A stretch of 36,396 nt of DNA from JAAXKN01 sp050259615 (GTDB lineage Bacteria > Bacteroidota > Ignavibacteria > Ignavibacteriales > SURF-24), in contig JBLNAZ010000099.1 of NCBI GenBank assembly GCA_050259615.1, forward strand, positions 1 through 36,396, given 5' to 3'. A program made the position numbers and the translations under genes. Positions 16,685 to 25,268 of this stretch are shown in pieces. A model generated the notes under the pieces. It was not told where the DNA came from. It ran no database searches and saw nothing but the letters and a program-made list of their open reading frames with translations. Each line of letters starts with the position of its first letter. Position 1 is the stretch's first letter.

Positions 16685-19222
16685 ATGATGAGAAAAGTTA
16701 TTTTTATCAATTTCACTCTTATGTGCCTGGTGCTCTTTTCGGCAGTACTTTATGCCCAAGCTCCTGATCCAGTTACATTAATTGCCCCGGCTGATAAAGC
16801 TGCCGGAATTTCAATTGAACCAACATTAAGCTGGAGTTCATCTGCAGGAGCAACCACCTATTGGCTTCAGATTTCTACGGATAAGGATTTCTTAACTGTA
16901 ACGTACGAAACCGGCCTTAGTGATACTTCATGGACTCCTGCAGCAGCTGCACAGCGCCTTGAGAATAATAAGCAGTATTACTGGCGTGTTCAGGCGGGAA
17001 ATACTTCCTGGGGCGGTTATTCCGTAACCAGAACCTTTTATACTATTGCTGAAGTGAAGCCTGTCCTTGCTTATCCGATTAATAATGTTCTTATATACAC
17101 AAGATCAGTAAATTTGGCCTGGTATACTAATCCATACAGTGCCGGTATTAAATATGACCTGTATTATTCAACATCAGCTCCGGTTGACAATAAACTTGTT
17201 AGCCCGACGATGGTCCCGGGTCTGGAGCAGGCATATTATGCTCTGGAAACCCTTGAAGGAGGAAAAACCTATTACTGGCAGGTAAGATCAAAGTCTGCTG
17301 GCGGAACAGTCATATCCTACTCAAAAATTGAACATTTTTCAACTACAACTGATCCAGGTCCCATAAAACCTACTCCTAGCTGGCCTGTAGGAGGAGCAAC
17401 AGTTTACTCTTCATCTCCTGAGTTTTACTGGTATCTCGGTTCGGCAGATCCGGGGCTCGAATTTATTGTATACTATTCAACCACACAAAATTTCGTAATT
17501 GACGGAGCTACACTCAATACTGGCTGGAGCGCTGATTCTTATGCCGAGGTAACATCCACCCTGGCACCAGGGGACTATTACTGGAAAGTAAAGTCAAGAC
17601 TTGTAAGTGATACCACAAATGAAAGTCTTCCTTCTTCTGAAGCTCATTTCAAGATATATTCCGGTGTGGCCCAGACAGCACCGGTGCCTGTGCCGGCATG
17701 GCCCTTCGGCGGGGCTGCAGTGTACTCAACTTCAGTACAGTTTTGCTGGTACCTGAATACGTATGTGCCCGGTCTTTATTATCAGGCGCAGTATAAAAAA
17801 TTAACCGACGGTAGTTATTCATCACTAACGCCCTGGACGACGGACAGCTATATTACAGTAGACAGCTTAACTGCCGGTGAAACTTACCAGTGGCAGATAA
17901 GGTCTTCACTTGACGGAACAGATCTTAAGGCTTCTGCATGGTCAGGCGTGGAGGCAAAGTTTAAGATCGACTCCGGAATTGTTCCAACAGCAGTTGTTCC
18001 CAAGCCTTCGTGGCCCGTTGGAGGTACAACTGTTTATTCAAAGACCCCATACTTCTCATGGTATATTGGAGGTGACGGAACAGGACTGCAGTACCGGGTG
18101 GAATATTCGGAAGACAGTACGTTCCTGGTAAATAAAGTTTCTCTTGATCCTGTAGCTGATTTATATGCTTCCGGAAGTAAAGACACGCTTGCTGCAGGCA
18201 AAACATACTACTGGCACGTTCAGTCTAGGCTTGGAGATACGGGAGAGTGGACCGCTTTTTCAAATCCTCCGGCAATGTTTAAGGTCATGGCTGATGCTGC
18301 AATTAAACCGTTAAAGCCTGTTATATCTTCACCCTGGCCGGGAGAACAGATCAGTACAACTACTGCAACACTTCAGTGGTTCCTGCCTGGTTCAACACAA
18401 GGGTTAAAATTCAACGTTGAGGTTTATAATTCAACCTTCAGTCCGGATAATATCTTTACTTCACTAAACGGTCTTTCTGAAATGACCGTTGATGTTCCGG
18501 GCCTTACACCCGGAGCAACTTATGCCTGGGTAGTTTACTCGTATGAGGATGGTACTCCGGGAAATATTTCTGATCATTCCACTGTTGCAACATTTACAGT
18601 AAATCCGGGTACTTCAGCTTCCTTAGTTCCCCTTACGGGCAGCCCTGTTAAAGGGGTAAAGATTTCATCTGATTCTCCTGTTTTAAGCTGGTTTGTACCA
18701 GTATCTTCCTCACTGCTGAAATATGAGGTTCAGTACTCCCTTAAAAAGGATATGTCGGATGCTAAGAGCATAACCGGCATTGAAGCAAACTATAAAGCAC
18801 TGAGCGGACTTAATGCAGGCACTCAATACTACTGGAGGGTTAGGTCATTTAATCAGGAAGGTAAGTCTTCAGCATTTTCAAGCGTTGAAAGCTTTACAGC
18901 TGCTTCTCTAACAGATGTTGAGAATAATAACTTACTTATTCCTTCAAAATTTGAAGTTGCACAGAATTATCCAAATCCGTTCAACCCGTCAACTACAATC
19001 AGGCTCAGTCTGCCTGCGGCATCACTGGTTTCGGTTAAGATATACAATATGCTGGGCCAGGAAGTAAAAACGCTTCTTAGCGGCCAGACTGCGGCCGGAG
19101 TCCATAACCTTATCTGGCACGGTGAGGATAACAGCGGGAATATACTCCCAAGCGGTTCATATATCTTCAGGGTCAGAGCAGGAGAAAAGGTGTCTACGGG
19201 AAAAATGATGTTCCTCAAATAA
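16685..19222 (+). CDS. Large secreted protein with seven fibronectin-III-like repeats and a type IX secretion sorting domain
   Basis: Protein of 845 residues. A signal peptide spans about residues 1-25 (ending VLYAQA). Seven tandem beta-sandwich repeats of about 95-105 residues follow, each ending in a YYWRV, YYWQV or YYWKV type strand and a short F-T/F-K strand, as in fibronectin type III modules. Repeats 3, 4 and 5 open with nearly the same phrase (SWPVGGATVYS, AWPFGGAAVYS, SWPVGGTTVYS). The last 85 or so residues form a Por/type IX C-terminal sorting domain: NYPNPFNPSTTIRLSL, VKIYNMLGQEVKTLL, LPSGSYIFRVRAG, ending KMMFLK. The product should be exported through the type IX system and tethered or released at the cell surface. 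No enzymatic domain is visible, so an adhesin or scaffold role is likely. Two ATGs occur in tandem; by analogy with the 9748 gene, the second (16688) fits the GAGGGG site better. Confidence 0.88.
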   Translation: MMRKVIFINFTLMCLVLFSAVLYAQAPDPVTLIAPADKAAGISIEPTLSWSSSAGATTYWLQISTDKDFLTVTYETGLSDTSWTPAAAAQRLENNKQYYWRVQAGNTSWGGYSVTRTFYTIAEVKPVLAYPINNVLIYTRSVNLAWYTNPYSAGIKYDLYYSTSAPVDNKLVSPTMVPGLEQAYYALETLEGGKTYYWQVRSKSAGGTVISYSKIEHFSTTTDPGPIKPTPSWPVGGATVYSSSPEFYWYLGSADPGLEFIVYYSTTQNFVIDGATLNTGWSADSYAEVTSTLAPGDYYWKVKSRLVSDTTNESLPSSEAHFKIYSGVAQTAPVPVPAWPFGGAAVYSTSVQFCWYLNTYVPGLYYQAQYKKLTDGSYSSLTPWTTDSYITVDSLTAGETYQWQIRSSLDGTDLKASAWSGVEAKFKIDSGIVPTAVVPKPSWPVGGTTVYSKTPYFSWYIGGDGTGLQYRVEYSEDSTFLVNKVSLDPVADLYASGSKDTLAAGKTYYWHVQSRLGDTGEWTAFSNPPAMFKVMADAAIKPLKPVISSPWPGEQISTTTATLQWFLPGSTQGLKFNVEVYNSTFSPDNIFTSLNGLSEMTVDVPGLTPGATYAWVVYSYEDGTPGNISDHSTVATFTVNPGTSASLVPLTGSPVKGVKISSDSPVLSWFVPVSSSLLKYEVQYSLKKDMSDAKSITGIEANYKALSGLNAGTQYYWRVRSFNQEGKSSAFSSVESFTAASLTDVENNNLLIPSKFEVAQNYPNPFNPSTTIRLSLPAASLVSVKIYNMLGQEVKTLLSGQTAAGVHNLIWHGEDNSGNILPSGSYIFRVRAGEKVSTGKMMFLK
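17380..18060 (+). repeat. Direct repeats encoding fibronectin-III-like modules
   Basis: Three related segments beginning near 17380, 17695 and 18003 encode the W-P-x-G-G-x-x-V-Y-S opening of repeats 3-5. The DNA is still recognisably similar at each copy, suggesting more recent internal duplication than in the outer repeats. Confidence 0.6.
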
Positions 19223-19247
19223 ACATTTGTTCATTTATTATTTTAAG

Positions 19248-19286
19248 CCCCCTGGAAAGAAAATCCTTTCAGGGGGTTTGTTTTAT
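19248..19286 (+). terminator. Rho-independent terminator after the repeat protein gene
   Basis: CCCCCTG (19248-19254) pairs with CAGGGGG (19270-19276). The stem extends inward through AAAG/CTTT with a bulged G, and TTTGTTTTAT follows. Confidence 0.8.
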
Positions 19287-19471
19287 CGGGCTGAAATTGC
19301 AGAATGTTTGTAAATACTGGTATTTTTATGCATAGGAGGAGGTGTTTTATGCCTTTTCATAAATGCTCATGCCTTTTTAGTTTTATAATTCGTTTTTCCT
19401 TATAAATTATTTTATTAACTTTCATTGGTAAAATTTGCGGTTTATTTATTATCGATCTTTGTGGGGCTAAT

Positions 19472-21403
19472 ATGGATGATCATAATAAGACAGAATCCGG
19501 GCAGGTCGGGGAAATGACGCGACAGCAAAGAGATTGCGGGACTTCATCCGATATGGAAAACTCCGCTCTTAGGCATAATCCGCCAGGAATTTCCCGTTCC
19601 GATCTGGAAATAATACTCGATTCCGTACCTTCCTACATTTTTTATAAAGATGAAAACGACAGGTACGTAAACGTCAATAAAGCCCTGGCAGAGATTTGCG
19701 GAATTCCCAGAGAAGATTGGCTTGGCAAGACGTCGGCAGAACTGTTCCCTGATTTTTCAGCTGATTTTCTTATGCTCGATCTGGAGGTGTTAAGAAGCGG
19801 TAAGGCTCTTAGAAATATTGAGCAGCTTTTCCATACTCGCGATGGAATCAAATGGCTTCAGACAGACAAGATTCCGCATTTTGATAAAAATGGAAAAGTT
19901 AAAGGTGTGGTCAGCATTTCTACAGACATCACCAAACGCAAGGAAGCTGAAACTGCTCTCAGGGTTTCCGAAACAAAGTACAGGATAGTTGCTGAAAATA
20001 CATACGACTGGGAATTCTGGACCAGTCCTGATGGAAATTTTGTCTATTCCTCTCCTTCATGCAAAAAGATCTCAGGCTATGAGGCTGAGGAATTTGAAAA
20101 CGATCCCAAGCTTTTAGAATCTATTGTTTATCCTGATGATTTGGATATTTACCTGTCTCATATTTCCAGCAAAGACGGCTACCTTGAGCAGAAGGATATT
20201 GAATTCAGGATAGTTAAACTTGACGGGCAAATTCGCTGGATTGCACACTTGTGCCAGCCTGCCTATGGCCCCGAAGGAGTGCTTCTGGGCAGACGAGGCA
20301 GCAACCGTGATATTACGGAAAGGAAAATTGCTGAAGAGGCCCTTTCGATGAGCGAAAAACGCTACCGGATTCTGGCTCAGAATTTTCCAAACGGCGGTGT
20401 AATTCTTTATGATAAGAACCTGCGCTATATGGTTGCAGATGGAAATGAAATTGCCAGAACCAGCTCTTCTATGGAGTCGGTGGTCGGCAAGACTATCTGG
20501 GAACTTTATCCTCCCGAGACATGTAAACTTATTGAACCATATTACCGCGCGGCTTTAATGGGTGAGGAAAATATATTTACTCACAGGCTCTTTGACAGAT
20601 TTTACGAATTCCATACGCTGCCTATTAAGGAAGAAGACGGAGATGTTTCGGCAGGCATGTGCCTGATTCTTGATGTTACGAAAAAGATACACGACGAAGA
20701 AGAGCTGATAGCCCTTAATGCGGGCAAGGATAAACTATTCTCAATTATCGCCCACGATCTTAAAAGTCCCTTTACTGCACTGCTCGGATTTTCTGAATAT
20801 TTGACAAATTACCTGGAGGACCTTAATAGCGAGGAAATAAAGGAATTTGCCGGCAGCATCTATAAGTCAGCCAGCGGTGTCTATAAACTGATTGAAAACC
20901 TTTTGCAGTGGTCGCGCCTTCAGCTTGGTAGAATGGACTTTGTTCCCCAGGCCTTTAATTTCAATGAGCTTGGTGATGAAATGGTGCAGCTCTACCAGGC
21001 TAATGCATGTAAAAAGAAGATAACTCTCATCGAGGAAATTGAACCCGGACTTGTGGTTTATGCGGATAAGCATATGACAGAGACAGTTCTGCGCAACCTG
21101 ATCTCAAATGCAATCAAATTTACCGGTCAGTCAGGAACTGTCAGTCTGATTGCTGAAAGAGAAAATGGGACCGTAAAAATTACGGTTAAAGATAACGGCC
21201 TGGGAATGGACACCCTTCAGCTTTCAAAACTCTTCCGCCTGAGTGAGCACCGTTCAACAGTTGGAACTGCGCAGGAGAAGGGAACAGGACTTGGACTTCT
21301 GATCTGCAAGGAGTTCGTGGAAAAAAACGGTGGGGATTTAATTGTAGAAAGCCAGGCGGGACAGGGCAGCAGTTTTGCTTTTACACTGCCTGAAGCCCGA
21401 TGA
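19472..21403 (+). CDS. PAS-domain sensor histidine kinase (three PAS domains)
   Basis: Signal-transducing histidine kinase of 643 residues with no membrane segment, so probably cytoplasmic. After a polar N-terminal tail come three PAS modules at about 42-160 (with its PAC segment ending STDITKRKEAE), 163-290 (ending SNRDITERKIAEEA) and 293-410. The HisKA domain has the phospho-acceptor histidine in IIAHDLKSPFTALLGFS (H428). The HATPase domain has the N box NLISNAIKFT, the G1 box KDNGLGM and the G2 box GTGLGLLICKEF. No response regulator gene is adjacent, so it is an orphan kinase in this window and its partner and stimulus are unknown. The chosen ATG follows a GTGGGGC sequence; a start a few codons later cannot be excluded. 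Confidence 0.93.
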   Translation: MDDHNKTESGQVGEMTRQQRDCGTSSDMENSALRHNPPGISRSDLEIILDSVPSYIFYKDENDRYVNVNKALAEICGIPREDWLGKTSAELFPDFSADFLMLDLEVLRSGKALRNIEQLFHTRDGIKWLQTDKIPHFDKNGKVKGVVSISTDITKRKEAETALRVSETKYRIVAENTYDWEFWTSPDGNFVYSSPSCKKISGYEAEEFENDPKLLESIVYPDDLDIYLSHISSKDGYLEQKDIEFRIVKLDGQIRWIAHLCQPAYGPEGVLLGRRGSNRDITERKIAEEALSMSEKRYRILAQNFPNGGVILYDKNLRYMVADGNEIARTSSSMESVVGKTIWELYPPETCKLIEPYYRAALMGEENIFTHRLFDRFYEFHTLPIKEEDGDVSAGMCLILDVTKKIHDEEELIALNAGKDKLFSIIAHDLKSPFTALLGFSEYLTNYLEDLNSEEIKEFAGSIYKSASGVYKLIENLLQWSRLQLGRMDFVPQAFNFNELGDEMVQLYQANACKKKITLIEEIEPGLVVYADKHMTETVLRNLISNAIKFTGQSGTVSLIAERENGTVKITVKDNGLGMDTLQLSKLFRLSEHRSTVGTAQEKGTGLGLLICKEFVEKNGGDLIVESQAGQGSSFAFTLPEAR

Positions 21404-21467
21404 AGTGAAATGAATTTATGTTATGTTAAACCAATCACTAATAATCAATCATTAAAATTAACTTTAT

Positions 21468-22700
21468 ATGAAATCTAACAACATGGTCCTTATGAAAAAT
21501 ATATTCTTTGTATTGTTTGCAGGCGTATTAATTGGATCATTGACATTAACAAATGCACAAGAGAATAAAAAAATGACAGAATTACTGGATAAAGTAAAAC
21601 AGCAGTTTGCTCCAGATAAACGGACGGCGATTTTTAATGTTCAGGCAGTTGAAGAAAACGGATCTGTAACTCTAAAGGGAGAGACAAATATTCCGGCGGC
21701 CAGGGACAAAATGATCTCTGAACTGAAAAAAAATAATATCAATGTTAAAGATGAAATTTCTGTCCTTCCTTCAAAGGATCTCAACGGAAAAACTTTCGGA
21801 GTTATTAATCTTTCAGTTGCCAATATCAGAACAAATCACGAGCATTCAGCAGAAATGGCTACACAGGCGATGCTTGGCACTCCCGTAAAAGTGCTTAAAA
21901 AAGATCATGGATGGTACCTGATTCAGACTCCCGACGAATATATTGCCTGGGTTGACGGCGACGGAATTCAGCAGATGACAAAGGCAGAGTACAACACCTG
22001 GAACGGTGCAGAAAAAGTTTTATATACGGCTTTTTTCGGTTTCACTCTTTCTGAACCCGATCTTAATTCGGCCCATGTGTCAGATATTGTAAAAGGAAAT
22101 ATTCTTAAAAGTCTGGGTGAGGAAAAGGGGTTTGTTAAGGTTGAATATCCTGACCACAGAACTGCTTTTATTCCGAAAAATGAATGCATGAACTTTAACA
22201 GCTGGCTTGAGAGCCGTGAGCCAAATGCCGAAAACCTGATTAAGGCAGGAAAATCCCTCATGGGCGTTCCTTACCTTTGGGGCGGTACTTCAGTTAAAGG
22301 TGTGGACTGCAGCGGATTTACAAAAACAATATATTTCCTTAGCGGCGTTATTCTTCCGCGCGATGCCTCGCAGCAGGTATATTCTGGTGATCCTGTGGAT
22401 ACCAGGGACAGTTTTGACAATCTTAAGCCCGGTGACCTTCTTTTCTTCGGAAACAAGGCCACGGCCTCTACTAAAGAAAAAGCAACTCACGTTGCTATGT
22501 ACATTGGTAACGGCGAGTATATTCATTCTTCCGGAAGGGTAAGAATTAATAGCCTCGACATGTCAAAGAAAAATTTCAACTCTCACAGATTCGATACATT
22601 CCTGAGAGCCAGAAGAATTCTAACTTCACTCGACAGGAATGGAATATCACTCATAAAAAGCAACGATCTTAAACTAAAGGTTGAAAATGAAACAAAATAG
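21468..22700 (+). CDS. Exported NlpC/P60 peptidoglycan endopeptidase with SH3-like domains
   Basis: Periplasmic cysteine peptidase of 410 residues that probably cleaves the gamma-D-Glu to diamino-acid bond in peptidoglycan stem peptides. A signal peptide covers about residues 1-31 (ending TLTNAQ). Residues 35-105 resemble a BON-like alpha/beta module (GSVTLKGETNIPAARDKM). Two SH3-like segments follow at about 110-170 (SVANIRTN, WVDGDG) and 185-240. The catalytic domain (about 255-395) has the nucleophile in GVDCSGF (C281), the histidine in THVAMYIGNG (H341) and a third polar residue near YIHSSG (H353). The architecture is that of YkfC-like muropeptide endopeptidases. Its 3' end overlaps the next gene, an L-Ala-D/L-Glu epimerase, which is a strong functional pairing. 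Confidence 0.92.
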   Translation: MKSNNMVLMKNIFFVLFAGVLIGSLTLTNAQENKKMTELLDKVKQQFAPDKRTAIFNVQAVEENGSVTLKGETNIPAARDKMISELKKNNINVKDEISVLPSKDLNGKTFGVINLSVANIRTNHEHSAEMATQAMLGTPVKVLKKDHGWYLIQTPDEYIAWVDGDGIQQMTKAEYNTWNGAEKVLYTAFFGFTLSEPDLNSAHVSDIVKGNILKSLGEEKGFVKVEYPDHRTAFIPKNECMNFNSWLESREPNAENLIKAGKSLMGVPYLWGGTSVKGVDCSGFTKTIYFLSGVILPRDASQQVYSGDPVDTRDSFDNLKPGDLLFFGNKATASTKEKATHVAMYIGNGEYIHSSGRVRINSLDMSKKNFNSHRFDTFLRARRILTSLDRNGISLIKSNDLKLKVENETK

Positions 22701-23835
22701 AAGAGATTTCCTTAAAATTTCCGGCCTTGCCGCCGGAACCGCACTTTTGGGCGGATACTCAAATAACCTTTTTGCCAATAAAAATATCAACACTATGAAA
22801 TCAGGAAAAATGAAATTCAGGTTCAGACCATATACTCTTGAACTTAAACACGTCTTTACAGTTGCTGAAGCTTCACGTTCAACTACAGCTGTTATGCTTA
22901 CAGAAATTGAGTACGACGGCATCACCGGCTATGGAGAAGCCTCAATGCCTCCTTACCTCGGCGAGTCTCATGCTACGGCAACCGAGTTCCTTTCAAAAGT
23001 TGACTTAACGAGATATTCTAATCCGTTCGATCTTGATGATATTCTTTCTGATATTGATGCCATCGCTCCGGGAAACCCTGCTGCCAAGGCTTCTGTAGAT
23101 ATCGCCCTTCATGACCTCATAGGAAAGCTCATGAATCAGCCCTGGTATAATATCTGGGGATATGATAAGAATAAAACCCCGAATACCACATTTACAATCG
23201 GCATAGATAAGCCTGATGTAGTAAGAAAGAAAACTCAGGAAGCCGTCGGAGCATCCTCAGGCTTTAAAATCCTGAAGGTAAAGGTGGGCCTGGATAACGA
23301 CAAGGAAATGATTGAAACTATCCGCTCAGTTACCAATGTGCCTCTTACCGTTGACGCTAACCAGGGGTGGAAGGATAAACAGTACGCCCTTGATATGATT
23401 CATTGGCTTAAGGAACATAATGTTGTTTTTGTTGAACAGCCGATGCCCAAAAATATGGTTGACGAAAATGCATGGCTTACACAGAACAGCCCTCTTCCTA
23501 CTATGGGTGATGAGGCGGTTCAGAGGCTTGCCGACGTTCCCAAGGCTCACGGCGTCTATTCAGGCATTAATATAAAGCTGATGAAGAGTACGGGTATGAG
23601 AGAAGCTCAGAAAATGCTTATTCTCGCACGCTCACTAGGGATGAAAGTAATGATAGGCTGCATGACCGAAACCTCGTGCGCGGTTTCTGCTGCCTCACAG
23701 CTTTCTCCAAAATGCGACTGGGCCGACCTGGATGGCAACCTTCTTATAAGCAACGATATCTATAAAGGTACAACGGTCGTTGACGGCAAAGTTATACTGA
23801 CCGATTTACCCGGTTTAGGTATTACGAAAATCTAA
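22687..23835 (+). CDS. L-Ala-D/L-Glu (dipeptide) epimerase, Tat-exported
   Basis: Enolase-superfamily racemase of about 382 residues that interconverts L-Ala-D-Glu and L-Ala-L-Glu, releasing muropeptide dipeptides for ordinary peptidases. The N-terminus is a twin-arginine signal (NRRDFLKISGLAAG), so it works outside the cytoplasm, unlike E. coli YcjG. The catalytic set is present: KVKVG (K197, K199), VDANQGW (D223, N225), VEQPMP (E250), MGDEAV (D275) and NIKLMKS (K297). The gene overlaps the preceding NlpC/P60 gene by 14 bases. I use the ATG at 22687, which has AAAGG upstream; a TTG two codons earlier is also in frame. Substrate assignment rests on the motifs and on the NlpC/P60 neighbour. 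Confidence 0.88.
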   Translation: MKQNRRDFLKISGLAAGTALLGGYSNNLFANKNINTMKSGKMKFRFRPYTLELKHVFTVAEASRSTTAVMLTEIEYDGITGYGEASMPPYLGESHATATEFLSKVDLTRYSNPFDLDDILSDIDAIAPGNPAAKASVDIALHDLIGKLMNQPWYNIWGYDKNKTPNTTFTIGIDKPDVVRKKTQEAVGASSGFKILKVKVGLDNDKEMIETIRSVTNVPLTVDANQGWKDKQYALDMIHWLKEHNVVFVEQPMPKNMVDENAWLTQNSPLPTMGDEAVQRLADVPKAHGVYSGINIKLMKSTGMREAQKMLILARSLGMKVMIGCMTETSCAVSAASQLSPKCDWADLDGNLLISNDIYKGTTVVDGKVILTDLPGLGITKI

Positions 23836-23845
23836 TTGTTATTTT

Positions 23846-23896
23846 CAGGAAGAGGGGAAAAATACCAGTTTATGTTTCAACTCTTCCTGCCATTTT
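23846..23896 (+). terminator. Possible terminator after the epimerase gene
   Basis: CAGGAAGAG (23846-23854) pairs with CTCTTCCTG (23881-23889) across a 26-base loop, and CCATTTTTATC follows. The long loop makes it a weak candidate. Confidence 0.4.
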
Positions 23897-23930
23897 TATC
23901 TGAGTCTTCATAATTCACGGAGAGAACAAA

Positions 23931-25268
23931 ATGTTTAAGACTTTTCTCACAGGAATTTTAATATTAATCGCAGGAGTATCTATGGCTCGTCAGAAAGCAG
24001 AAAAGATATTTCCTTATAACTATACAACAACCAGACTGGATAATGGACTGACAGTCATCCTTGTTCCAATGGACAGCCCCGGGCTGGTTTCTTATTACTC
24101 TGTTGTCAGAACCGGCAGCAGGGATGAATGGGAACCAGGGAAATCGGGCTTTGCACATTTCTTCGAACACATGATGTTCAGGGGCACGGAAAAATATCCC
24201 GGACCAGTTTACGACGGGATCATTACGGGACTTGGCGCTGATGCTAATGCCTATACGAGCGATGATTTAACGGTTTTTCACCTGAACTTTGCAAGCGACG
24301 ACCTTGAAAAAGTAATTGAGATTGAATCCGACAGGTTCCAGAATCTTAAATATGATGTGCGAGAATTCCAGACAGAATCGGGGGCAGTTTACGGTGAATA
24401 CCGTAAAGGTAAAACAAGCCCATGGGAAGTTGCCTTCGAGAAACTTCAGGATATGGCTTTCGATAAACATACCTATAAGCATACTACAATTGGCTTTGAA
24501 TCAGATATTAAAGACATGCCTAATATGTATGAATACAGCCTCAGCTTCTTCAAGCGTTATTACCGCCCTGAAAACGTAGTTATTCTTGTGGTTGGCGATT
24601 TCAAGAAAAATAACGTCCTTAATCTGATAAATAAATACTATTCTTCCTGGAAGCCGGGCTATGTTCCGCCTCAGATTACTCCTGAGCCGCCTCAGACAAA
24701 AGAACGCTCAACGGTTGTTACTTATCCGGGCAAAACATTGCCCCTTTTAATCGTATCCTATAAAGGGGATGCTTTTGACGTCAATAATAAAAACATTCTG
24801 GCATCCGTCCTCGTTGCCGATCTTGCCTTCGGCGAGACAAGCGACATTTATAAGAAACTTGTGCTCAAGGAACAGAAAGTGCAGTTTATTCAGGCTGATT
24901 TTGGTTTCAGCCGCGATCCTAAACTGCTTTATATCTATTCGATGATTAAGGACCCGAAAGACGTGGAGTACGTGAAAAACGAGATAAATAAAACAATTAC
25001 TGATTTTCAGAATACACTGGTAGATAAAAATAAACTCGATGCCCTGAAGAAAAAAGAAAGATACTCTTTCCTGATGCATCTGGATACACCGGATAATGTG
25101 GCTGGATTCCTGCCCCAGTTTATTACCCTTACAGGCGGAATTGATGTCGTCGACAAGCTTTATTCAGGCCTTGGAATGATCACTTCTGAGGATATCCGTC
25201 AGGCAGCCAGGTATTATTTTATGCCTGAAAAGAAAAATGTAGTTTTAGTCAGGGGAGAACAGCAATGA
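23931..25268 (+). CDS. M16 zinc peptidase, catalytic subunit
   Basis: Pitrilysin/processing-peptidase family protein of 445 residues with an N-terminal signal sequence (FLTGILILIAGVSMA). The inverted zinc motif HFFEH is intact at residues 76-80 (H76, E79 catalytic, H80), with the third ligand E156 in VYGEYRKG spaced as in the family. The second half is the usual non-catalytic M16 half-domain with the GDF and RYYRPEN landmarks. At about 445 residues it is one half of a two-chain M16B enzyme. Its stop overlaps the next gene by four bases (ATGA), so the two subunits are co-translated and probably form a heterodimer in the periplasm that degrades small peptides. The ribosome site is GGAGAG. Confidence 0.93.
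   Translation: MFKTFLTGILILIAGVSMARQKAEKIFPYNYTTTRLDNGLTVILVPMDSPGLVSYYSVVRTGSRDEWEPGKSGFAHFFEHMMFRGTEKYPGPVYDGIITGLGADANAYTSDDLTVFHLNFASDDLEKVIEIESDRFQNLKYDVREFQTESGAVYGEYRKGKTSPWEVAFEKLQDMAFDKHTYKHTTIGFESDIKDMPNMYEYSLSFFKRYYRPENVVILVVGDFKKNNVLNLINKYYSSWKPGYVPPQITPEPPQTKERSTVVTYPGKTLPLLIVSYKGDAFDVNNKNILASVLVADLAFGETSDIYKKLVLKEQKVQFIQADFGFSRDPKLLYIYSMIKDPKDVEYVKNEINKTITDFQNTLVDKNKLDALKKKERYSFLMHLDTPDNVAGFLPQFITLTGGIDVVDKLYSGLGMITSEDIRQAARYYFMPEKKNVVLVRGEQQ

Noticed and set aside
19472..21403. Reading the histidine kinase as the regulator of the acylation cluster
   Set aside because: It lies beyond a terminator and has no adjacent response regulator; no evidence links it to the cluster beyond distance.
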